The notes beneath the pieces were generated by a model, which did not search any database, was not told the DNA's origin, and saw only the letters and a list, made by a program, of their open reading frames with translations. The translations under genes were made by a program, and so were the position numbers. From assembly GCA_025594325.1 (NCBI GenBank), contig JANHCV010000010.1, positions 248,001-312,000 on the forward strand: 64,000 nucleotides of DNA, given 5' to 3'. This document shows, one piece after another, positions 51,413-63,661 of the stretch; position 1 is the first letter of the stretch; every line of letters begins with the position of its first letter. This DNA comes from Blastocladiella emersonii ATCC 22665 (Eukaryota > Blastocladiomycota > Blastocladiomycetes > Blastocladiales > Blastocladiaceae).

Positions 51413-54400
51413 ATGCCGAGCTACGAGGCCGTGGGCGGGACGCCCAACACGGGCACGGTCCGACGGCTCCGTGACGCCCTGTTCTTCGTACTCTACGTCA
51501 TGATGGGCCACAAGGAGTCGATCCGGCCCAACTACGCCAGTGGCGCTCTGCACATTGTCGCCGACTGGGTCCACTTTGCCGGGTTCATCCTCGGCGGGCA
51601 TCACTTCAACTTGTACGCTCCGCGCCCGATCCGCACCGCACCTCGACGCTGACACACGACGACCGACGTGTAGCGGCGCCCTCACCGACGCCTACGCGCA
51701 GATCGTCGTGTTCCTCCAGTTCCGGCTGCTGAACAAGGCCGAGATGCCGACCGTCGAGTTCATGGTCGCGTTCTGGGCCTTCGTGTTCCTGACTGCCGTC
51801 ATCGTCGGTATCACGACGCTCGTCGCCTTCGCCTTCACCAAGCGCGACTTCAAGCAGGTGTGGGCCATCAAGGTGCTCGCGCTGCTCGTCGCCGTCGTCA
51901 TCCGCGTGTTCGTCGTCTCGAGTCTGTCGACCATGCTGCTGCCGTGGTTCTGCGACCCGTCCACGCAGCGCGTCATCCAGTTCCATGGCGTCCAGTGCTA
52001 CTCGATCACGCAGGAGTGGCTCGCGCCCGCCGTTGCGGGTCTGCTCGCGACCGTCCTGCTCGTCCCGTTCCTGATCTGCAACGTCCTCACCAAGGTGTCG
52101 CTCCACTTCCCGCGCAACGAGCTGCTCGCGTGCAGCGTCACCTCGTTCAACCTGCTCAGCGTCGGCGCCATCGTCGTGTTCATCATCGAGGCCGAGTACC
52201 TCGGGATCGCCGTCCACGCGCCTGTGCTCGCTGCGGTCATCTACCTCGCGATCCTGATCCTGCTCGAGTACCACCTGCTGCAGACGCTGCCGTACCACCA
52301 CATGTCGACGACCAAGTGGCAGTCCTCCGCGACGACCTCGCTCATCTGGCTCGCCTTCTGCGCCCTCATCTCGACCGCGTCGCCCGACAACAAGTACCAC
52401 GAGAACCGCGCCATCGACTACGTCATGATCCTCGGGTTCCTGCCGTCGTGCGTCGTCGGGTACCGGCTCGCGACGGCGCGCATCCAGGTCGTGCAGCGGC
52501 TCAGCTACCTCGTGCAGATGGAGGCGGACGCGGTCGACGAGCCCGGTATGATCCGTCTCGGGTCCGCGCGGCCGACGATCCACATCACGGGCACGGGCAC
52601 GGGCGGCGGCGGAGGTGGCGGTGGCGGCATGGACGGGCTGCTTCGCGGCAGCCACATGGGTCTGTCCTCGGGAATGCATACCCCGAGCGGCAACAGCGAC
52701 ACTCTCAGCCCGCTCCGCGGCGGCGGCGGGGGCGGCTGTCCCGTCCTGCCGCGCCGCAGCTCGGTCAACATTGGCGCCAACGGCGGCGTGATGCGCCCGT
52801 CGGCCAACCATTTGCACGAGAAGTACCTCAACAACCCCTTCATCTCCGGCATGCTCGAGAGCGTGCACCACGTCGAGATCATTGGCCGGCTGCTGATCCG
52901 CCGCGGCGCGTTCCGGGCGGCCGAGGCATGGTACCGCGCCGCGCTGCGCATCCACGTCAACCACGTCCGCATCAGCATACTGTACTGCGCGCTCGCCGAC
53001 ACGATCCAGGCCGACCGCACGTCCGCGGGAGTCGACGGGCCCATGGGTTCGGCCACCGACGCGACGTCGTGGGACGTGATCCCGACGCTCTCGCCGTCGC
53101 TCACGTCGCAGTTCCAGCTCTTTTGCCGCGACATGGACCGCGAGCAGAAGTCGGCGACCAAGGACGTGATCAGCGGCACCGACAAGCTCGACCTGCTGCA
53201 GTACGTCGAGTTCCAGCGGTCGTACTCGGAGGCTAAGCGGTACCACGCCAAGTGCGTCGACTCGATCCAGCAATTCTGGATTCTCTTTCTGTCGCGCCGC
53301 GTCCAGTTCCAGTCCTTCTCTTCGGCCGTGCGCACCATCATCACCAACACGCGTCGGGCCGACGACTTTTACAAGCAGCTGCTCTCTCGCGTACGTGGCT
53401 ATACTGCGCATCGTGATCAGTGACGTGCTGACAAAACCTCTCCGTTTTGTAGTACCCCAAGGCGACGCACATTCTCTCGTCGTACGCCGGGTTCGCCAAG
53501 CTGGTGCTCAACGACACGGAGCTGGCTGAGACGTACTCGGGGCTGGCCGAGGCGGCGCGCATCCGCGACGAGGAGCTCGCCAAGGACGGCGCGGCCAGCG
53601 GCCAGGACGGTGGGACCGGCGCCTTCACCCAGTACTCGCGCAACGCCGTGGTCCAGATCAACGAGCACGGCACCATTGTCGAGGTCAACGGCGGCGCCCT
53701 CAAGACGTTTGGCTATCGGACCGCGCACGAGCTCAAGGAGCGGTACGTTTCCAACGTGACGCGATGATGAGCGACGATGAACGTGACTGACCTCGATGAC
53801 TCTCGCGTGTAGCAACATCAACATCCTGATCCCGCAGCCGTGGAAGGGCTTCCACGACGAGTTCCTCGAGCGTTTCCGGTCGACCAACATCAAGCGCATC
53901 ATCGGCGCCAAGCAGAGCATCTTCGGGCTGCACGCACAGGGCCACGCGTTCCCCATGGAGCTCATGGTCATGGAGATGAAGGGCACGCGTCGCCTGTTCG
54001 CCGGGCTCGTGACGGCGGTCCCCGAGGCCAACGATAAGACGGCCGTCATCCTGATCAACGCGCAGGGCATCATCCAGATGGCCAACAAGCGCGCATGCGC
54101 CATGTTTGACTACAAGCCGAACGAGATGGTCGGCAACAACGTGTCCATGATCATGGCCAAGGAGCACGCCGCGCAGCACGACGGGTACCTCGCGCGGTTC
54201 CTGCAGACAGGTAACGCGCGCGTCATCGGGCTGCCCGGGCGCAACCTCATGGGCGAGGACAAGAGCGGGCGGCCGGTGCCCATCTCGCTCAAGGTCGAGG
54301 AGGACATGATCAACGGCGAGGTCTTCTTCCGCGGCACCATGATCGACACGCGCGATCTCGTGGCCGAGGTGTTCGTCAGCTCGCTCGACGGCACGATCCG

Positions 54401-57400
54401 CAACTGCAACTCGGACGCGCTCATGCTGTTCGGCTACGACCGCGAGAGCATCGTCGGCCAGAACGTCAACATCCTCATGCCGGAACCGTACCGGTCCTTC
54501 CACGACGGGTACCTCGAGCGGTACCGCCGCACGCGCGTCTCGACCATCATGCGCGCGACCGAGGGCCGCGTGCTGCCGGCGTGCCACAACGACGGCACGA
54601 CGTTCACGGTCAAACTCAAGGTCAAGGCCGCCGGCAGCAGTTTCGGTGCGGGTGACTCGCTGTTCCACGCTATCCTGGTCCGTGTCGGCGACGAGGACCT
54701 GATCAACGCGCAGCAGCTCAAGATCGACGGCCGCGTCAACCTCGACGCGAACGGGACCATCACGGTGCTCGGCAAGGCCATCGCGGCGACGCTCGGGTAC
54801 TCGGCCAACCCGGCCGAGCTCTCCAAGTACAACGTGTCGGCACTGTTCCCGCCGCTCCCCGACATGCCGATGCAGGGGACGCACCAGGGCGTGCTCGAGG
54901 CGCTGCTCGCGACACAACCCGCGCAGATCCGGTACGCGATCATGCTGCGGCGCGACCGCACGCTGATCCCGGTCTCCGTGTGCGGCGTCATGAACGAGGA
55001 CAACGACGACTCGGGCGACATGGCGATCCAGTGCGACGACATTTTGTCCAAGGAGGGCCTGCTGTTGCTCGACGCGCACGGCGCCATCACGCAGGCCAAC
55101 GAGCACATCTCGGTCCTGTTCGGGTTCTCGGCCGATGAGGTGCAGGGCCAGTCGATCAAGTTCCTGATCCCGGACCTGCAGGTCGCCGGCGGCGAGCAGA
55201 CAGCCATGGCGCGCCAGTCGCTGACGGGCATCCACCAGGACTCGACGCGGTTCCCGGCGCTCGTCGAGCTCGCCAAGCGCGTTACGGGCGACGAGACCAA
55301 CTACCTGCTGCGCGTCACGCACGGCCCGCTCGCCGTGTCGAAGCTGCCCAAGGAGATCCTGCGCCTCATCCAGGTCCCTGGGTCCTCGTCGCGCAGCCAG
55401 CCGTTCGCCGCCGCGAGTGACCTCAGCTCGCAGCTTTCGACTGCATCGGTCTCGACTCGCCAGACGGCGCAGCTCGGGCAGTCGTCGACCGGCGAGCTAC
55501 CGCTCAACCTCCTTTCACCGAACATGACCCCGCCTGTTCATCCGAACAGCCTGTCGCCGCCCCTTCCCGAGTCGGTCGACTCGCTAGAGGAGGTCATTCG
55601 CGGCGGCGGTGTGGTCGGCGCGACGGCCATCGCGCTTACCGTGACCAACGAGCGGCAGCCACCCGCTCAGCAGCCGGTCCGCGCGTCACCCTCGACTCAG
55701 CCTGCGTCGGGTTGTCCCGTCATCGGGCACTCGGGCGGCAGCGACGGACCCGCCTCGGCCAACAGCAGCGGCGGCAGTCTCGCGGCCAACGTGTCTGGGC
55801 CGAAGGCTCGGTTCCTCGTGCCGCAGGGTTCGTCGCTGAGCGCCATCGACGAGTTCAACAGCCGGCTCGGCCTCGAGAACATGTCGACGGGCGAGCTTCC
55901 GGCTCCAACCACGACCGCGAACCAGTCGCTCGCCAATGTCACCAACTCGCCGACTCGTCCAACGGACTCGCGCGCCGGCGGCATGTCTGGTCGCCCAGTC
56001 TCGTCGGGCATCTTCGAGGCCGGCCACAGGGAGAAGCGCGAGCGCGAGTCCAACATGGTGCTCGGCAGCACGTCGATGGCGTTCCGCCACGGCAACGCGT
56101 CGACGGCCATCTCGCGGCAGAACTCGGACGAGTCGCTGGCGTACGCGTCGAGCGACGCGGGCAGCCAGTCCACGGCGAGCGGCAACGCCAAGTCGGCGGA
56201 CTCGCGCCTCATCCTCGCGTGGAAAAACTCGTCGCGCAATCCGCTGCACGCCAACCTGCTCAACCGTCTCCGCGTCAGTCTGGTCCTGCTGATCGTGGCC
56301 GCCATCGCCGCGCTCGTCGTCAGCAACCTGCAGAACGTCGAGCACTTCAACGTGATCCGGCTCGCGGCCTCGCACAACCCGATCGTCACCGACATCATGC
56401 ACACGGTCGAGCGCCAGTACTACTGCGGCACCATCTCGAACGCGTCGTCGTCGGTCCTGTGCACGGACGCGCTCGGTCCCCGCCTCGCCACGCTCGCGAC
56501 GCGCCTTGCCGACTACAGCGCCCAGTTCAGCAACCTCGCGTCGACGCTGCCCGAGGCATCCATTTTCGTGCCACGCAGCGTTGAGCTCGTCCAGTTCGCG
56601 AGCGACGACCCGACGTTCGCGACGCCCATGGTCGCGCCCGACATGTGGCAGACTCTGACGCGTGTCGCCGCCGCGACGGCGGCCGTGGCCAACATCACGG
56701 GCAACCCGTCGAGCAGCCGCGACTGGCAGTTCCTCGTGCAGAACAAGGACTCGATTCTTGACGCGGTCCTCAGCATGAGCAGCCTCCTCGACGAGGTTGT
56801 CGCCATGCACGCGCAGCAGCGCTACATGTTCGTCCAGGCCGTCAACTTTGTGTTCATCGGTTTCTCCGCTGTACGTTGCACGCTCGATCCGCGCTTTCTT
56901 GTTTTCGCGCTAACCCATACCTCTCGTCTAGATCATCCTGTTCGCCTTCATCTGGCCCGAGCTGCACGCCCTGAACAAGGAGCGCAGCAAGGCGCTAGTC
57001 CTGATCGCGCGCATGCCGCGGCACGTCATCTCGTTCCTCGCGTACCAGGTGTACGAGATGGACGACGTGGACAACGACAACGAAAACGACTTTGACGACG
57101 ACTCGCCGACGCACGGCGACAACACGCAGAACAACTCGCTCCCGCTGCTGCAATACGCGCACCAGGGCGAGCCCGGCGCCGACGCGGCCTCGGAGGCGAA
57201 GCGGCGCAAGTTCGGCAAGGGCAAGCTCAACAGCAGCTCGTCGGCCCATCCCGGCAACTTCTCGCGCAGCGCCAGCGGCGCGTTTGCTCCCCGCGCGAAC
57301 GCCAGCTCGGCGTCGACCACGATCGTCGCGCAGACCGACTACTGGGCCTACATCCTGTTCACGGCCATGTACGCGTTCATCGTGATCCCGTGCGCGGCGA

Positions 57401-58215
57401 TCCTGTGCGCCATGGCCGTCGACAGTGCGACGCAGACGCAGTACCTGCTGCGCGGCGTCAGCAATTCGATCCAGACGTTTCGCACGCTGTACCCGATCCC
57501 CGCGTACGCGCTCGAGCTCACGCGGCCGGGCGCCAACTGGACGGGCCGCGCGGTCAAGCTGCAGTTGGCTGTGGCCGAGGTGCGTTCGCGCTTCACGGCC
57601 ATTAACGGCGACGTCGGCAGCTACCCGAGCCCGACGGCGTACCGCTCGCTCCTGCAGCAGCCGTACAAGTACGTCGACGGCTTCAACAGCCCGTTCCTCG
57701 CCAACGTGTCGTCGGCCAAGGGCTTCTCGTTCATCGTCGACGACATGCTGCAGGCCACGGCTGTCCTCGTCAACGCGGTCCCGGCGTCGCCGTCCAACGG
57801 CAACACCACGCGTGCCATTTCGGCCACGGCGCAGCGCGCGCTCGAGTCGCTGCTCACGATCGGGCCAAGCCAGCTGTACCTCGGGTGCGAGTCGCTGGCG
57901 TGGCTGCACCTGGGCGACTTCGAGGCGCTAACGGTCCGCGAGAAGCAGCTGCAGAGCGACATGCACATCCTGAACCTGTTCCTCGTGCTGGTCGTCTTCT
58001 ACGGGCTGTACCGGTTCCAGCAGAGCATGCGCGAGGACATCAAGCAGAACTGCCTGCTGCTCATGATGGTCCCGCAGACGGTGATTCGCAAGCACCGCCC
58101 GCTCCGCGTCTACCTCCGCAGCATCTGCTCCGACATTCGCCGGCATCTCGGCACCGCGGCCGCCACGAGCGCGGCAGGCGAGGTCGCGGCGGTCGATGGG
58201 CCGCCAAGGGATTGA
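51413..58215 (+). CDS. Large multi-pass membrane protein with five PAS-like domains (TmcB-like)
   Basis: Predicted exons 51413-51612, 51674-53390, 53453-53742, 53813-56870 and 56932-58215 give 2182 residues. Residues ~20-320 hold a cluster of transmembrane helices (for example WAFVFLTAVIVGITTLVAFAF). A TPR-like segment follows (LLIRRGAFRAAEAWYRAALR). PAS-like domains lie at about 680-750 (VVQINEHGTIVEVNGGALKT), 810-905, 920-1010, 1040-1130 (weak) and 1148-1230; three carry the EMVGNNVS/SIVGQNVN type helix. A ~300-residue Ser/Pro linker and four further membrane helices follow (from ~1551). The layout matches the TmcB/TmcC family of protists and zoosporic fungi. It is probably a membrane sensor of light, redox or ligands; no kinase or cyclase domain is present. 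Confidence 0.87.
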
Positions 58216-58475
58216 TAAACTCACGTCGTTTTGTGTTATGTCGGGCGTGATACATTTCGCACTTTAGAAAACAATGCTTGAGCTGATCGCGATCGCGAAA
58301 GTGTCTCGCGCTCGCGCTCACGTGAGAGCTGCGAGACGCGAGACACGACGCGTCGGGGCGCGTCGCGCGGTCGTGAGAGCGGTCGGGCCGAGAAGGTGCA
58401 CAGCAGCGCATCAGAGCACTGCCTATCTAAGGCTTCCATGCATCGCTTTGACATGTAACTTGGCGCAACTCGACC

Positions 58476-61400
58476 ATGGGGGCGCTCAACATCCTCGAGA
58501 TCGTTGCCAACTTCACGCAGTACATTGGCGTGATTGGCAGCATCAAGATCACCTGGCCGCCGGGGTTCGAGTGGATTGGCAACCATGTGCGTGATCTGTA
58601 TGCATGGCCTCGCTCGATTCGAGCGGTTCGCTGACCCGCGTGAGCGCCGCGTGCCCAGCTTCGCTTCCTCCGCATCGACTTTTCCATACCGCTCCCGAAC
58701 GTCAGCATCCCGGCGCTCGACTACCGGTCGCAGCTCATTCTCTTGACGAACGCGCTACCGCTCGTCATCGCTATCGTGCTGCTCATCTTCTTCAAGTCGC
58801 TGCCCATCGTCGTCTGGGCGTGTCTCATCATCGGCGGGATCGGCCTCATCTTCGCTGGTGCGTGAAACTACCGACACTAGGACGCGGGGCGACTGACGCG
58901 CTCGCGCATCTAGGAATTGTTCTGCTCGCCCTCCCGACGTCGCAGTTCTCGATCCAGTCGTCCATCGCGCAGTACCTCCTCATTGGCGGCATCTGCCTCG
59001 AGCTGATCATAGTCACCGTCCATGCGGTGCTGTGGTACCAGAAACGCCAGCGCAAGCTGCGCGCCAACCGCGTCGTCCCGTTCTCGGACGACGAGGCTGT
59101 CGATGAGGACGAGGCCGTCGAGGAGTCGCCAAAGCCGGCCATGGGGACTGTGAAGCGCTCAAGCGCTGACGACGATGACGAGGAGGAGGAGGCGCCCAAC
59201 GTCGACGCGATCAAAACCAAGGACCGCGCCGCGCGGAAGCCGTTCCTGCAGCAGCTCGCGTACTTTTTGCTCGGCGCGGTGCTCACGGCCATCGGGATCA
59301 TCGTTAACAGTGCGTCGCACTGATTGTTCCCATGCATGGAACTCGAGACGCTGACCTTAATCCATTGCTAGGTCTGGTCGACACGAGCCGGTTGCGAGAA
59401 GAGTCGTCGATCTACTCGGTTGTCGACGTACGTTTCCGAGCCCGGTGATGGCCGTCCACATCTGACTCTGGCTCTCGCGTGAATAGCTCTGGCTCAAGAC
59501 GCTCGGCTCGCCGCTCGGCTGGACCTCGTTCGCGTTCGGCCTGGCCATCCTGTATCTCTGGTTCACGGCCCTGTTCGTCAAGGTACGCTCTCGCGCGTCG
59601 AGTTGATGACCACCTCGCTTACCCTCCGCATATAGACCCGGCGGTTCAACGAGCGCGTCAAGTACCTGTTCCGCAAAAACGTCGTCCGGATCGTGCTCCT
59701 CGCGCTCAGTCTCTTCTACATCCCCATGACCACGGCCGTGCTCAGCGCCTTCATGTGCTCGTGGGTCGCGGTCCCGCAAGGATCCGAGTTTGTCCATCGC
59801 AGCGTCTCACTCGGTACGTCTGCCTACCTTTGTCATGGATCGCGCTCACTAACACCTCGCGATGGACAGAGTTCAACTCGATCCTCACCGACTTTACCAA
59901 GACCACGTACAACGGGACTGCGGTCAACCCGTGCTACTTTCGCGCGGACCAGTGTCCCATCGCAGACAAGCTGTGTCCCGCGACGCAGGATCTCCGGCTG
60001 GTACGATAGCCGCGGGGAATGCCGGCGATGGCCGCGCTGACACTCGACCTTCCAACAGGTCGCCGACCCGTCGCTCTCATGCACGGCCGAGATCTACCCG
60101 TTCTACCTCCCGGGCGCGCTCATTTCGCTCGTGACCATCGTGATCGGCATTCCATGTGCGGTGGCCGCGGCTGTTCTCTTCTCACGCTCCGGCACTCACT
60201 CAACTTCCGTCGTAGGGCTCTACTACAAGCTGATCCGCGTGTCCGCGCGCTTCGTTTCCGAACTCCCCACTCGCTCGACGGACCCGACCGCCAAGTGGAA
60301 GGAGCAGTGCGCGCTGACGAGCAGCAGCTGCCGGTCGCTGTACACCATGTTCGAGGTCAAGTGGAAGTACTACAAGCTGGTGACGCTCGTGCACAAGCTG
60401 CTGATCGTCGCCGTGCTCATCTTCGGCAACTCGTACTCGTTCGCCCTCATCTGCGCACTCACCGCGACACACTCGCTGTTCGCGCTCACGTCTATGGTGT
60501 CGCGGCCGTACGTCCGCGTCGGTGAGGTACGTCTTCGCGCTCACTGCCGCGCGATGACCTGGAACTTGACTTCGAGACGCGAACGTAGGACGCCCTCGCG
60601 ACCGTGTGCCTGCTGGTCAACGTCGGCAACGCCGTAGTCGCGCTGCTCATCGCGCTCAACTTCTACGTGCCGTCGTGGGCCGCGATCCTGGTCGCCGGGC
60701 TCAACCTCGTGTTCCCGACGGCGGCGCTGTGCATCGGGTTCTACATCGAGCGCAAGGAGGCCGCCGCCAAGGAAGCCGAGCGCGAGGAACGAGAGAAGCG
60801 GCGGCAACAGCGCGACGGGCTGGTCAGCTCGCCCAAGAGCGGCGATGACGCGGACTCGGATGGAGTGGAGCTTGAGGAAGAAGACGCACCGCCCGTCACC
60901 GACTACCCGGGCAGCGACGAGGAGTCGGTCCTCAGCGACGCGGCGAAACGCCCGCTGTCGCCGTCCGAGCTCGATTTCGTCGACAGCATGGACCAGGAGC
61001 TCGACCTGCGCCTGCTGCGGATCCTGGTCAACTCGTTCCTGCTGCTCGGGTTCGGCGCGTTCGTCGGCGCCGCCATCGCGATCGTCGGCGTCCTGTACGC
61101 GACGGCCGCGGGCAACATGGTGCGCCCGCTGACCGCGTACGGCGAACTTACAGCATCCACGGGCACCTCGGCGGCGCAGATCGAGTTTGCCGGGTACGCC
61201 AACTGGACCCAGTTCACGGCCAACTGCTGCTGCCAGGCGAGCCTCGCGACGGACGCAGGGACGGGCGTGCTCAAGAACAACACGGTCGCGCAGGTCGCCG
61301 AGACGTGGAAGTGTTTCGCGTCGTCGCCTGCCGCGGCGTCGGTGCTCGGCGGGAACGGGTTCATGTACAAGACGCGCGTGCGGCGCGTGGCGGGGATCGA

Positions 61401-61551
61401 CGGGTTGATGCTGCGGCCGTACTGCTCGACCGCATTCAACGCGTCGGCTGTCGTCGGGCTGCCCGCGGTCAACGCGACGTCTGGGCTGGTCCAGGTCAAG
61501 GCGGCGGCGGACACCGCGTTCTCGGCGTACCAGCTGACGTATCTGTGGTGA
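58476..61551 (+). CDS. Polytopic membrane protein, unknown function
   Basis: Predicted exons 58476-58586, 58659-58857, 58914-59309, 59372-59427, 59487-59582, 59636-59813, 59870-60000, 60059-60155, 60216-60526 and 60589-61551 give 845 residues. About ten hydrophobic segments are seen (for example LPLVIAIVLLIFFKSLPIVV, YLPGALISLVTIVIGIP, FVGAAIAIVGVLYATAAG). Two soluble acidic loops occur (DDDDEEEEAP; ELEEEDAPPV). An extracellular Cys-rich loop (CYFRADQC...LC...SC) and a C-terminal ectodomain with NNT, NAS and NAT sites suggest a surface protein. It follows the PAS protein by 260 bp on the same strand, so a functional link is possible but unproven. The 60-nt intron 60156-60215 has no stop and could be retained. 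Confidence 0.75.
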
Positions 61552-61627
61552 TGATGGGTTGAAGAGCTAGACTGTATTGCATACACACAACCACGCGCGC
61601 GCGGGCACCGATCGACCACCGCCGCGG

Positions 61628-63133
61628 CTAGATAGTCGTGGACTTTTCGCGCTGGTGCTGCGCGTCAGCGAGCGCGACCTCGTCTTGGAGCCCCTGCATC
61701 ATGACGCCGAGGTCGACGCCGCTCGACTCGGTCGGGAGAAGCGGGAGGTGCTCGTTGAACCAGTCGATCATGTCCTGCATGCGCTTGATGCGGCCTTGGT
61801 AGTCGCCAACGAGCGTGGCGGCGGCGCCGGCCTCGGCCGAGTTCGGGTCGCCGAGCTTGGCCAGCTCGCGCTGCAGGAACTCGAGCTCCTCCTCGAGTGC
61901 CTTGACCTTGGCCTCGTCCGCGTTGGGCGGCGCGACCAGCGACTGCCGCGAGCCGTAGCGCGAGGACGAGTCGGAGACGGCGGCGGTCGACACGGCGCGC
62001 GACAGGGACGCGGAGGGGGAGGCGGCGGATGAGGGGGCCACGCTACCGGCCACGGAACGGAACTTGGAAATGACCTCGGGCGGAAGCGCGCGCGGGAACG
62101 GCTTGTTCGCCTTGCGCTGGTTGATGATGTGCTGCATGCACACGTACTGGTCGAGCGTCACGGCGTCCTGCCCGTTGAGGTCCACGATCTGCCTGCGCGT
62201 TCGGAGAAGGGTGAGTTTGGTGGTGGCGAGGTAGCAGGGGGTGCGTCGCGAGCGAGTACCAGATAATATCAAACTCCTCGTGTGGCCGGCGCGATAGGAC
62301 AAAGACCTCGTATGCGTGGTGCTCTAAACGACGGTGAACGAGGTCAGCGCGAGCTGGCCAAGTGCAGAACGTGCGATAGTGACGTACTGGGCAGGAGGTC
62401 GTTGGTCGTCGGCGCGCGCTCAAACTCCATTTCGTACTTGAGCTTCTCCGCTGGCGGCATGTACCAGTCAAAGTTGTCGGTGAATTCGATGGTCGGCTAC
62501 ACTCGGGGAAGCGTCAGTGAGGAGCTCGCCGCACAAACGATGCCCCGAGTCGTACGCCGCGCAGCACCTGGCCGGCGAGCTGGTTCGGGTCCATCATCAC
62601 GCCGAACTGGCCCGGCATCATCATCCCGGGCACCATCATACCCGGCATCCCGGGGATCGGCGCGGGGCCCATACCCATGCCCATGCTGGACAGGTTCGGG
62701 ATACCCGGAACCCCTGCGGCGAGGGCGAGCGGGTCGGCGTTGGGGTTGAGGCGGTTGACGGCGGCCTTGATGGGCGGGATCATGTAGCCGGGGAGGACGG
62801 GCGGGATCGCGGCGCCGTTCATGCTGTCGTAGATGAGGCGCATCGCAATGATGAACTCCTCAATGTCGAGCGCGCCGTCGCGGTCCATGTCGGCGAGCTC
62901 CCAGATCTTCTTGAGCTGCGCTGGGTCGAGCTCCGACTTGAGGAACACGGAGCGGCATTGTTCGCCTAGTCGCGGCGGTCGCGCGCGTCAGTTGGCGGGC
63001 AGGGCACACGGCGAAGTGGCGCCCGCAACGCACCCGTGACGACGCTGTCGATGGGACCGAGGCTGTTGAAGATGTCGCGGTAGCGGTCGCGCTCGGCAAT
63101 CGAGATGCCGCTGTAGGTCGTGGCGTTGGACAT
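61628..63133 (-). CDS. END3: Actin-patch endocytosis EH-domain protein End3
   Basis: Predicted exons (minus) 63034-63133, 62556-62965, 62388-62496, 62260-62323 and 61628-62192 give 415 residues. An EH domain is N-terminal: RDRYRDIFNSLGPIDSVVTG, then LKKIWELADMDRDGALDIEE with a calcium-type EF loop. The following EFIIAMRLIYDSMNG and PPVLPGYMIPP match fungal End3. A Met/Gly/Pro-rich linker (MGMGMGPAPIPGMPGMMVPG) is followed by the second conserved block (DNFDWYMPPAEKLKYE; FDIIWQIVDLNGQD) and a C-terminal coiled coil. End3 works with Pan1 and Sla1 to couple endocytosis to actin. Confidence 0.92.
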
Positions 63134-63661
63134 GGCGTGGCGCTGGCGAGGTTCGAGTTGCGTGGTGCGGCCACTCGGGCAAGTTACATGGGCTTCAAGA
63201 GCGGCGATGCCACAAGTGTTTGCGTCGCTGGCAGGGAGAGTCGCTGACGGGAGGTGGAGGGGAGGGCAGGCGAGCTTCGCCACGGCTGCGCGGCGCGTCG
63301 GCGAGCGTCACCTGACCGCGGACTTCGCGAACGAACGCCCTTCTCCGGCGCCCGAGCTGACGTCCTTGCTCTCTCCCGATGCTCAGCTGTCAAAGCATGT
63401 GAGGCAATGAATCTTCATGAAGTAAGCAGGACGCGAGCTTGAGGCGCTGTCCGAGCCCTCGCTTGCGCTGTCCTCGGCCCGCGTCATGAGCCCGGCGTGG
63501 CTGGCGGCACCGCACCGCACCCACCACACCCTTGAGATGTGCTCCGCACCGACCGGCACTTCGAACGACCTTGGCTCCATCCTCCTCTCAACGAAATCAA
63601 ACCGAAGCGCAACAGGCAGGACGGCGGGCCCGACTTGCTGCACTCGCCTGCGCACGCCGAC
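63134..63661. other. Divergent intergenic region, 528 bp
   Basis: This is the upstream region of END3 (minus) and of the partial membrane-protein gene (plus). No gene or repeat is recognised. A CGCGCCGACG-rich stretch at about 63290 is the only notable composition. Confidence 0.5.

Noticed and set aside
51606-55322. Two long minus-strand frames (601 and 529 codons) opposite the PAS protein
   Set aside because: They are antisense shadows; the plus strand has coherent PAS and membrane domains across exons.
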